This document shows, piece by piece, positions 21,501 through 33,500 of a stretch of DNA of 64,000 nt. Location of the stretch: positions 177,080-241,079 of the forward strand of contig JH153354.1 of NCBI GenBank assembly GCA_000226015.1, in the 5' to 3' direction. The position numbers were made by a program, and so were the translations under genes. The stretch's first letter is position 1. Each line of letters begins with the position of its first letter. Under the pieces are notes generated by a model. That model saw only the letters and a program-made list of their open reading frames with translations, was not told where the DNA came from and did no database searches. Source of the stretch: Mnemiopsis leidyi (Eukaryota > Ctenophora > Tentaculata > Lobata > Bolinopsidae).

Positions 21501-24500
21501 TTATCTAATCCGAAAATCGTGCACGACTTACCCCCTACCCCCCCCCCCCCCCATTTTTGAAACTTTGATGTTGTGATACGAGTGATAAAATTTATAAAGC
21601 GTTGAGGATTCTTGCAATAACCTAAGATTTTATGTTTTATTCCTCTGTATTATGTATTAACTATTATGTATTAACTATTATTTTTCTCCTACATAATTTT
21701 ATCTTATTGTAACATTCAATCTTCTACTTGTATTATGATTATCTAGTATTATGATTATCTAGCCCAGTATCTTCAATAATAGTTATCTCATTAGATTAAC
21801 ATACTGATGACAACAAAAGAAATTTTTCAAAACAAATAACTCTAAAATATCAAGAAAAGGCAATAGCGGCTTAATCGAGAATATTCTAATTTTAGAGTCT
21901 TCTAGGTATCATATAATCAGGATAATGATTTGGTTCTTTTATAATGCCTTAAGGGGCTCAGTCTCAATGAGTACTTCACTATGTGACCAAGCTGAATTCA
22001 ATTGAACCTTGCGTACACGAGATATAGAGGCCAAGATGCGTGTAAATTTAGAGGTTTTGGTTGTGACAGAGACATTGAATTTCTAAAGATGACCTTCCAG
22101 GCCAAAATTCTGTCTTTTTACACGTTGTAGCTCGCGCGTGAATGGTCTCACACAACTATACATAGAATTAAATCCTATTTTGACTCAGTTGAGGGAAAGA
22201 TAGTTGATTGACTGGGAGGAATCAGGGATTGAATGACTGCATATAAGCTCAAATTAAACGCTGATAAAACTGAGGCTTTAATTGCACACCAGAAGAAAAG
22301 GTTTGAAAATTGGTCTATTGATAGATTGTAATAGTATTCTTCAGGTGAACAAGATCAACTTAAATCTTGTTTCAAAACTCAAAAGTCTGGGTGTAAAGTT
22401 TGTTGAATATCTTACATTCCAATAAGATCATATTCATCCAGGCACACAAAGCTGTTGCGTAAAACTTAGAACTTTAGAAACCTTTGAGTTATTGGCTTCA
22501 ATTTGACCTAAATAAACAACTCATACAATATTGCCTTGTCTTTTTCAAGCTACTGTGCTGGCCTGTTTCATGGACTGAATTTTCTAATAAACCGACAACA
22601 AAAGGTTGAAAACTTTTGTCTGAGGAAGTTATAAAATTCATCGCTGGGAAAGTGTCTCTCCCTCACTGCAACAGGCACACTTTCTGCCAGGAAAGCAAAG
22701 AATCATGTTAAAGATTGCTCTCATTGTTCCTCCAGTTTCTAGTATAAATCGAACAGAGAGTAGTTTTTCATATTGCAGAGTACGACACACGTGTTGGGAA
22801 TGCTTTATCTTATGAACTTAGAACGTCGTGCAATGTACAGACTTTTTTAATGAGGTCTTTATATATCAGTATCACAGAATTTCTACAATTTCTGATTTTC
22901 AACTTTGGTGATTGTTCGCTGGGTTTGGTCGTCCAAAATTTGACGGGCGTTTGTTAACTCTTGCAACCAAAATTCTATCAGAAGGCTTTGAATGTCTTCA
23001 ATTTGTTTGGCGGTTATTCCAATTTCTGGGTATATGAGGGCACTCCTAAGTCCAAATTAAGTTATAGCATCAAGTAGATTTTCCGCAATTCTTTGCGGGT
23101 ATTTCTCGGGTAAATGTTTATCATTAAAGAAAGACACAGTTTACAGAACTACCTCTACACGTTGTTAAAGTACACTCTGTCACGTGACACAGCATTAGAA
23201 CTCACGTGCTGGAAACACACGTGCTGGAAACACACGTGCTACAAACACACGTGCTACAAACACACGTGCTACAAACACACGTGCTACAAACACACGTGTT
23301 ATAATTCATCAAAATTAGGACAGTCATTTCATGATTGATAATTTCTGTTGATTGCTCCTGGCAACAGCAACTGTTTGTACAGGCGCTAAGATGAGAAGCA
23401 CTTATGGTACGTACTTTTCAAAATAGCTGTACAGTACGTACTTAAAGCCCACTGTATGGCGACACGCACTGACTCACTGAGTAGCGAATTAGCAGAATGT
23501 CGCTGTTCAGTGTATGCCGCCGTACCCATACTGCATACGTACTTCTCATCATACTCATAGCACACGCGTGTTTTACTATAATCAAGTGTTGCAATTCACA
23601 GTAGCTTATTACTATTAAGCACTTTCTAATCTAAGATTCTTCTCATGGCTGGTTATTGTGAACAATTTGTATTGTCATGATGATTTTGTCCAATGTTAGA
23701 GACTTATATTTGGGAGCAAGTTTGCACGTGCAGTTAATCTTTCCGGTGAGGAGAAATCTTCTTGAGGCCGATACAAAATGATTTACATGAGTCGTGGGAA
23801 CAGGTCTTCAGCTTCGTTGATGACAACGTAATCATCCTGGCATTGTTATGCTCATGACCATTGTGAGGTCATGACAATACTTTATTAATAAATTCGTTAA
23901 TTTGACTCGCTTTATTTGACAATACTTTATTAATAAATTAATTAATTTAATTGACTCTCAAACGCGTTGCCGATCTATGAATTGATGGAGTAACTACAAG
24001 TTCACTATTTATATACAATTGATTCTGTAGGAGCATTAGTTTCTCGTGTTGCCTTCTACAGGCTTTCCGGAAATTAGAAGCGTGCTATCTAAATATGTTA
24101 TAGTTAATAGTATTATCCACCATGGCAGGGAGATCACGTTACTGAGGAAGATTCACGTAACCTTATAAACAAACTGCATGTAGATTCTTGTTGTTGTAGC
24201 GGATTCATTGTTCCACCAACATACTTTCATTCTTCAGGCTTCCAAAACTTCTATAAATTTATTTATTCATTGTTGCACCTCAGCACCTGCATACTGTCTA
24301 TCTTCAGACTTCCCATGACTTCATGTTGTTTATTCATTGTTGCACCTAAATACTTTCTTTCTTCAGGCTTCCCATAACTTCATGTTGTTTATTCATTGTT
24401 GCACCTAAATACTTTCTTTCTTCAGACTTCCCATGACTTCATGTTGTTTATTCATTGTTGCACCTAAATACTTTCTTTCTTCAGGCTTCCCATAACTTCA

Positions 24501-27500
24501 TGTTGTTTATTCATTGTTGCACCTACGATACTGTCTTTCTTCAGACTTCGCATAACTTCTATGAATTTATTTATTCATTGTTGCACCTACATACTTTCAT
24601 TCTTCAGGCTTCCCAATACTTCTATAAATCTATTTATTCATTGTTGCACCAACATACTGTCTTTCTTTAGACTTCCCATGACTTCATGTTGTTTATTCAT
24701 TGTTGCACCAACATACTTTCTTTCTTCAGACTTCCCGTGACTTCTATTAACATGGCGTTTTCCATGGATTTTGATTATAACCAGTTTGCCTTTAAGACGG
24801 CAATTATGTTTGTTGTTAGTTTCTATTAATTTCATCTTGCTTTCAAGTCAGAAGTAAAAGAAAGCAACTAGACTGGGATTATCAGATATCGCGAATATAA
24901 AGATGGCAATCTTCGGAAAAGCAGTGGTGTTGACTCCGTACGAAGGTCAAATGTTTGAATATGTTCTACGAGAAGGAAACAACTGGGATGTATTTCTGAA
25001 CTACTTCTTCGCTGTTCTGTTCATCTTCTGTTTTGTAATCGGGATTGTTCTCAACCCGTTCATCATCGCTTACCACGCTCAACAGAAGAGAACATTTGCG
25101 AAAGTACTGTTTCTGCTAGTCAGTTCCATGGATCTGTTTAAAAGTTTGTACTTCCCTCTTGTATTGGTTCCGAAACTACTCTCTCCTCTTGGTGAAGAAG
25201 ATTACTATCTTAATGAGGATCTAGCAATGGTTTCCTGGACTGCTTATGCAAACAATTTTGTAATGCCATTGAGCATGCTTGAGATGCATGTTTTGGTAAT
25301 TCTTAGTATTGTTAGATATAGTAGTGTTGTAAACCCGCTGTCTTCCAAGAGAGTTATGAATATGGTTTTATCGTCGATCCTCTTGTTCAGTTTAATATTT
25401 GTTATTATCCCCGCATGTCTGCCGTTTTTGCATGAGCGGATCGTGTATATGAGAATTATGGACTCAATGGTTGTAAATGATGAGGTTTATGTAGATAAAG
25501 TTGTCACGCCCATGGCCTACGCTGCTTTCGGCTCATACTGCTTATCTTTGCTCATGGGTGGGACATACACTTTTCTTACAATTAAATACCTAAAGAACTC
25601 AGACACTGCCTCATCTGATTCTTCAAGGATGAATATTCGGAGAGGGATAGTGTCTTTGGTGGCAATGAATGTGTTTAACATTTTAGCCATTATATTTAGT
25701 CTTGGCCATGCTTTTGTTTATTCAATAAGTCATAACTCAGCTGAATGGGTATTTAGTACCACTTTCGACTTTTTTCAGCTTGCTAACTTATATTTCTTTC
25801 CAGTGATTCAATCTGCGTTTAATGCTGTTTCTTTTTTCGTTATTTGTAGCGCATTTAGGATTTATGTAAGAAAATTGCTCTGCAAAAGAACTGTAAGTCT
25901 TAACCTTTCTTTTAACCGTACACCAATTGCGACCTCAAACTGACTTTACAATGAATATTGCACAATTGCACATGCACATTGCACAGCTACAGGTGAGTAT
26001 TATCTTCGGTCTGAATCAATTGAGAAAGCTCTTAAGTCATATAATGTGGTGCAGTGATTTCGGCAACAAAGTTACAATACTGTGGTGTGGATATTTATCG
26101 AAAATTTCTTACTTTTCACTATAAGCAGCTGTTCAGTTTTATCATCATGATAATTTAATGTATTGCTCTACTAGAATAGTTGAAGTTTCATTTTTGAAAA
26201 TTTTAAAACTATTATTTTTGTGTCTTTAAATGTTAGATTTAAAACAAGTATATTTTACCACTTATGCATTTCTGACGCATTTCTGACGCATTTCCTTCGC
26301 AAGAGTGTTACCTATGTTACACAGATTTGATAGGGCAAATTTCTTGGCCTCTTCATTAACTCATTAATAATTAAATCATTGATAACTTTCAATAGTTTCA
26401 TCAAATATCTCATACTTTTAAAAGTGTCATTGATTTCTGTAATTCAATCTAAAGCTGTATATTTCTGTTTAATTTGTATTTCACTTATATTTATAATTGA
26501 AAAAACATCTGTTTCGCAGAATATTCATGAATCTGAAGCCTTGTGTTACCATCAAACTGATATATCTATTGCAGTGGACAGTGAATATTATTACATATTA
26601 ACGAACGTGTATCCATTAATTGGCTGATTGATCTTGTTGTGAAAATTTCCAGAAAAAAATCGCTAAGTGACGCTATATTTAGATACTCTAACTTTAAAAA
26701 GACTGAAATCATCTTAAAATAACTTTGTTTTCTCTTCTTCCTTTTTGTGCTATAATTTCAAAGTATGTTACGCGGAGACCTTCATCCGACCTACAATCCC
26801 CAGTCTATTTTATATATAAGTACAGCTATCATTCGTCCACCTCATGTTCAGCCTATTCACAGACTAATAAACAAATAAATACAAGTGTGAAAATCTACAT
26901 GTCCGTGTCAACACACTAAATGTTGGAACTCAGAAATATCATCATACTTGTTGTTTTCTCGAAGTATTTTCTCGGTGGATGTATATCAGTAAAGGAAGAC
27001 ACAGAGTACAGGCTGCCTCTACAAGTTGTTAAAGACATTATGTCACGTGACGCAGCATCAGAACACACGTGTTGGAAAACAAACGTGCTATTAACTCATT
27101 TGTAGATAATTTCTCAGCTTGGTTAAGTATTACAAGATCATACGTGAGATTCCCGGAAAAGTCTGTAATCTAAAACATTCTGTTGATAGCTCCCAGCGAC
27201 GGCAGCTGTTTGCACACACTCTATTATACTGGGAGATGCACTATCAGGTAGCTCATTACATTTTGAAGATGGAGACAAGTTTTCTTAGCACGTGCAGTCT
27301 ATTACCTTTACAAGATGAGGAACCTTTATGAGGCCGATCCATGATCAGTGGGTCTCGGTAAGGGACCTCTATCTTAGTTAACCAGCTTTCTTTTATTCGA
27401 CAAGTAAGAGTGTTTCCATTTGCTACCAAATTATATCTTTTTAGGTTTATTTCAAAGAAAAAAGCCAAGCTTAGATTTTCAAATAAAGTTCAAAAGATGG

Positions 27501-30500
27501 CCATCTTCGGAAAAGCAGTGGTGTTGACTCCGTACGAAGGTCAAATGTTTGAATATGTTCTACGAGAAGGAAACAACTGGGATGTATTTCTGAACTACTT
27601 CTTCGCTGTTCTGTTCATCTTCTGTTTTGTAATCGGGATTGTTCTCAACCCGTTCATCATCGCTTACCACGCTCAACAGAAGAGAACATTTGCGAAAGTA
27701 CTGTTTCTGCTAGTCAGTTCCATGGATCTGTTTAAATGTTTGTACTTCCCTCTTGTATTGGTTCCGAAACTCCTCTCTCCTCTTGGTGAAGATGATTACT
27801 ATCTTAATGAAGATCTATCAACGGTTTCCTGGACTGCTTATGCAAACAATTTTGTAATGCCATTGAGCATGTTTGAGATAGATGTTTTGGTAATCCTTAG
27901 TATTGTCAGATATAGTAGTGTTGCTAACCCGTTGTCTTCCAAGAGAGTCATGAATATTATCCTAACGGCGATTCTCACATTCGATATTATGCTAAACGTT
28001 GTTGGGGGATGTCTGCCATTTTTCTATGAGCCAATTGTTTATGAAAGGGTTATAGACATGCTTGTTTGTATTGATGAGCTGTTCATCTCGAACATTTTCC
28101 TACCCTTGAGCTACAGCCTGTTTGCTGGTAAAATTATATTTTTGCTTATTGGTGGAGTATTCACCATTCTTACCATTATATACCTTAAGAGCGCAGACAC
28201 TGCTTCTTCTGAAGCTTCGAAGAACAATGTTAGAAAAGGGATAATTTCTTTGGTGGCAATGTGTTTGTTTAACATATTGGTCATTCTATTTAACATAATC
28301 CACGGTATTACTTTTTATATTCTTGCTAGTGATGGCTGGTCAAATCCCACCACCACTTCTGATGCTTCTCAGTTTGCAAACCTTTATCTAATTCATGTAA
28401 TTCAATCTGTGTTCAACGCTGTATCTTTCTGTTTAATCTGCAGCTCATTCAAAAATTTTGCAATAAATCTATCTCGCAGACAAGCTGTTAATCTGGATTG
28501 TTCTGCGAACCGTATAACTAGTGCGACCTGAAAATGACAATTATATAAATGGATTATTCTAAAAAGGACTTAAAATTGACTTTTCTTCGAGCATTTGTTT
28601 CTTTCGGGAAGCAATAAATGTATTTACGCATAACCCAAAGCGATGAATTGTTTGATTACCACGATACAATTAGCAAAAGCCGGCTGCCGCTTATGTTTTT
28701 TACTTAGATAGATTTTCTCTGATATCCGTGTTCCTTTTATGTCATATCTGGTAAGACCTGATTTAATGTTTATAAACCTGGGGAACATAGGGAAAACAAA
28801 TTGAAATGCTGAATTTAGAAAACTACCATTCAGCCGTTAAGTTTGTTTTTCAGCTATGTTAATTGTTGGTACTTACTGTCTGAGTTACTTTGAAATCCAG
28901 ATCAGGTTTAATGACTGTAAATTCCAAGTTAAAAATTGCACCATCTCATTCAATTAGTTGGTTTTATTTTTTGCTGGATACTTATGTATCATTGTTGTCC
29001 ATAATTTCCGTCATCAAATGTTGGTCAGTTCCATAAATACAAAAAAGGGGATCATGTTCTTTTGGTTTTTTGTTTTGGTTGAAGTGATTTTTTGAAAAAA
29101 CAAAAAAAAAACATTAAAACAAATAAAACAAAAAAACAAAAAAAGCAGTAAAAGCCAAATACCAAAAAGAAAAAACAAAAAGAAGAAATATGCTGCCACT
29201 TAGAGATAACGATTTTTCAGTTGCTGCGTTTGTCTTTGTATAGGTGAGAGAGATCCCAGCTGACAGGAGGGAATAACCACTTTTTTGTATTTTTTGTTTA
29301 GGTACTGTAGAAGTAAGATTTTGAAGAAAAACAAAAAAACAAAAAGATTAAAACAAAAAAAGAACTTGAAAAACAAAAGAACGCTTTAAATGATCCGTCA
29401 TGAAACATTAAAATTACGTAAATATGAAAATGAACGTGCAATTAGCTCTTTTGTTAGATTGCTTGTGTTTCAAAGCCCCTTCATGGACACAAACTCTGAT
29501 TATAAAATGATTGTTAAACTTACTTAAGCCTCACAATTCTAGATTCATTCACTGGACGAATTAATTTCAGTACTAATTATTAATTTGCAAAAAACTCATT
29601 CACAGGATTTCAATTGCTAATGTGCAAGCTAACAAAATGATAACAATTATTTAGGACAATCGATATTACGCATCTCACTTCAACGTGTGCTCTCAACACT
29701 ACTAATTACCGAATTTATTTAGGGGGATCAAATTGTAGGTGAACATTTTTATTTTTGATTAAATTTGAAGACAGGGTTTGGTATCTGTTGAATGTTTATT
29801 GTTGATATCATATATATCTCAAGTGTATTCAACTTCATTTGGAAGCGTATTATGATACATAATACTCTCTCTTGGGAAGAGCGACTCCAAAAAGGTACAC
29901 TGGTGAAATGGAGAGTGTGTGTTCCCTGTCAGAATATTTCCTTTCCGAACAGACATACCTCGACTAGTTATGTTCATGGGAACTTTCTTAGTTCTTTCTT
30001 AGTTCTTAAGGAGTCATTTCCCGAAGCCGACGTAGTGCCCCAATACTTGACATCTGATGTTTGCGAGCTTTTCCTTTGTTCGGATCGGAAAGTACCATGG
30101 CCGCAGAACTTATCTCGATGCAATTACTCTTGTCCATGGTTTAGAGACAAAAAGTAAAGGAAGTGAAATGGCGTCCTCATCGGATCTGGCAGGACAATAC
30201 GGACACTCTAAAGGCATCATATTGCAACAAACTGTACCATTAGATCACAAGGAGTCTCTTAAACTCCCACGTGCTCAAGTTATCTTCCAGGGAAAGGACA
30301 TCACTAAACATGATAGAGGCATTAAACCAGGGAACCAGGGATTGCGTTGCGGACATCAGGAAAGCTGGACTTCCCTTTTTCGACACTGATGTTCTCGACG
30401 ATCAGCATTGTCTCACGTTGTGACCCTTCGCGGCAGCAGGGCTAGGCAACGTCTAGCAAGATCAGCAAGGGAACAGAGGCAACATTTAAGTGCGGTCAAA

Positions 30501-33500
30501 AATCACAAATTATGCGGTGCCGCAGTTGCTCATAAAGGCGAATTGTGCGGCAGAGTGCGGCGAAAATTGTCAAATTATGCGGCGAAATTGCGGCGAAATT
30601 TCCATAAAAGTGCGGTGATTGTGCGGCATTTAAAGCTTATTTTTGGGTCCATTCAAGCATAAAAACTCAAAGTGTAACGTGATATGACGATTGGATAGCA
30701 ACAAGTATTGGCTATTACGATCAACATAGGTAAATGATGTTTATTGGCCAAGCTTCAGCTACTGACGAAATCGTCCAAAGTGACGAAAACGTCCCAAGTC
30801 CAGGACGAAAACGTCCCAGATTCCGAGCAACAAGTACCAAAATGTCCTACATTCCGAGTAAGGCTTGTCAAGCGCAAGGACGAAAACGTCCCAGATTCGG
30901 ATCAGCAAGGACGAAAACGTCCCACATTCCGATCAGCAAGGTACGAAAACGGCCCAGATTCCAATTGGCAAGGTACGAAAACGTTCCAAATTCCATTTAG
31001 CACGTGGAAACCAAAATGCCCAATTTTAGAGACGAAAATGTCCCGATTTTTAAACCATGATGCAACAACAAATATTTTGGTTTTCATGCGATCAAGTGCG
31101 ATTTTTGGGAAAATATGCGGTGAAACCAAAAATATGCGGAATTATGCGGATAATATAGAATTGTGCGGATTGTGCGGAGAACTGGAAATTGTGCGAAATC
31201 GCACTCACCGCACTTAAATGTTGCCTCTGCAAGGGAAACGGAGAAGATTGAAGAATCGAGAAAAACATGTCACCGGGATCTCCATCTAGCGACGAGGAGG
31301 ATGACTTCAGCGAGGTAGAGGATTGGTCACACGATGTACCTCTCCATGAGGAGGATTTGACGACCACTGTCAATACCCCATTAGGCCAGCTGCCCTGGTC
31401 GAAGTCTGACCGGGTTTATTTAAATGCCGGCGGCATACGATTCAATAATCAGTGTAGAAAAGGGAGAGCAGCAACAAAATGCAGACGACGCATATTTGAA
31501 GATACTGCGTTTTCAGAGTATTTGAATTCAACAAAATGCTGTGACGAGGCCCTCACTCGAGGAGATGTTGCAATCCTCAAGAAATATGTTAGAGGAAGTG
31601 TAACAAATGTCAACGTGTGAGGTACTGTTCGGTTTATGTCAAAGAATCTGACTCCAGTTCATGTTGTTTGCCGGGTTCACAACAACTAAGATGTCACGGT
31701 GTGGATCTTCGATCTAGGTACCAAAAAATATGTGCGGTGTTTGTTTTGAGGCTTTAATGTCAAATTTGACTTGATTGTTCTGTTGACATTCAAGAACTAA
31801 AATATTCATATATCAATGTGTCACTTTTACCGCATCCGTGAAAGTGCAATCAGAGAATCAGAGATTGTTTTGACGCTTCAATTGTTGGTTTTATTGTCAA
31901 TTTGAGTTTGATTGTCATCATACATTTGTCTTACACTGCTGGAATTCACATCGAACCCTCATTTCGTCTGAAAAGCCCAAAAATAATTGTTTTGTTTTTT
32001 TTGTTTTTTGTTTAGGTGGAAGTGAAATTTTTGAAAAAAAGAACGAAAAAAACACACGCAAAAAACAAAAAATACGTGATTCCCCCCCTTCCCCCCCCCC
32101 CCCCAAATGGCATGAGAAAAAAGTAAGTGTATAAATGTGTCGATGTTTCAGCAAGAGTACAAAGTAGACATCGAAATGTATAAATGTGTCGATATTTCAG
32201 CAAGAGTACAAAGTAGACATTGAAATGTATAAATGTGTCGATGTTTCAGCAAGAGTACAAAGTAGACATTGTAATGTATTAGAATTAGAATTAGAATTAG
32301 AATTAGAAAGTCGTATTACATCAATCGTAATGTCAGACAATTATTATAAAATAAAAAAAATTTAAAAGCAAAAAGTAATAGAATTAAATAAGTTTACCCG
32401 AAAAAAATGATTAAATGAATGTCCCCGAAAAAATATATTAGAAACTGCAGGACTGAGAGATAGTATACTTCATTAAGAGCAGGAAAATTTAACTATGCGG
32501 TTAAAACTTCCGATTTTCAGAATAAATATGGAAAATGTTAAAAGAGGCAATTAAAGTGCAAACTTCGGTTTAGGGCACTCAGCGTTAGGACAAGTTAAGA
32601 TATAAAATGAGAGTGATGGAAAGTCTATTAGGCATAACCAAGAGAAGTAATATGAGCACTAAACAGTTTTCGTGTTAGGGAATCTTGTCTGAAATATCTT
32701 GTGGATCAATAGGGACAGTTCATTAATGTAAGGTGAGTCGAAGATAGAGGGCAGTCTTTCGTCCCAAGCTAAAAGGACTGATAGTATATGCTCACTGGTC
32801 ACACTTCTAAGGTGGTGATACGCTGGGCAGGTTACCAGCACGTGTCTTTCGTCTTCTACTATCGGGTCNNNNNNNNNNNNNNNNNNNNNNNNNNNNNNNN
32901 NNNNNNNNNNNNNNNNNNNNNNNNNNNNNNNNNNNNNNNNNNNNNNNNNNNNNNNNNNNNNNNNNNNNNNNNNNNNNNNNNNNNNNNNNNNNNNNNNNNN
33001 NNNNNNNNNNNNNNNNNNNNNNNNNNNNNNNNNNNNNNNNNNNNNNNNNNNNNNNNNNNNNNNNNNNNNNNNNNNNNNNNNNNNNNNNNNNNNNNNNNNN
33101 NNNNNNNNNNNNNNNNNNNNNNNNNNNNNNNNNNNNNNNNNNNNNNNNNNNNNNNNNNNNNNNNNNNNNNNNNNNNNNNNNNNNNNNNNNNNNNNNNNNN
33201 NNNNNNNNNNNNNNNNNNNNNNNNNNNNNNNNNNNNNNNNNNNNNNNNNNNNNNNNNNNNNNNNNNNNNNNNNNNNNNNNNNNNNNNNNNNNNNNNNNNN
33301 NNNNNNNNNNNNNNNNNNNNNNNNNNNNNNNNNNNNNNNNNNNNNNNNNNNNNNNNNNNNNNNNNNNNNNNNNNNNNNNNNNNNNNNNNNNNNNNNNNNN
33401 NNNNNNNNNNNNNNNNNNNNNNNNNNNNNNNNNNNNNNNNNNNNNNNNNNNNNNNNNNNNNNNNNNNNNNNNNNNNNNNNNNNNNNNNNNNNNNNNNNNN

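Larger units (their letters stand above)
30168..31617 (+). pseudogene. Decayed gene or retrocopy broken by a transposon; possible ankyrin start
   Basis: A codon-like frame starts at 30168 (MASSSDLAGQYGHSKGII), shifts frame near 30300 (then LNQGTRDCVADIRKAGLPFF), and is cut by insertions at 30408-30467 and 30474-31229. Beyond them a frame from 31267 (MSPGSPSSDEEDDFSEVEDW) runs to TGA at 31620 and ends ALTRGDVAILKKYV..TNVNV, which looks like the first half of an ankyrin repeat. A GTGAGG donor-like site overlaps that end, so the last part could be a real first exon. I do not recognise the protein. Frame shifts plus two insertions favour a pseudogene. Confidence 0.4.

Noticed and set aside
23200-23305. 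CRISPR-like array
   Set aside because: Units are contiguous 15-mers without spacers in a eukaryotic context. The arrays at 50398-50685 and 51694-51915 were rejected for the same reason.
27410-27496. Upstream ATG extending GPCR 4 by 29 residues
   Set aside because: The extension is absent in the three paralogues, which all begin MAIFG; the start at 27497 was chosen.
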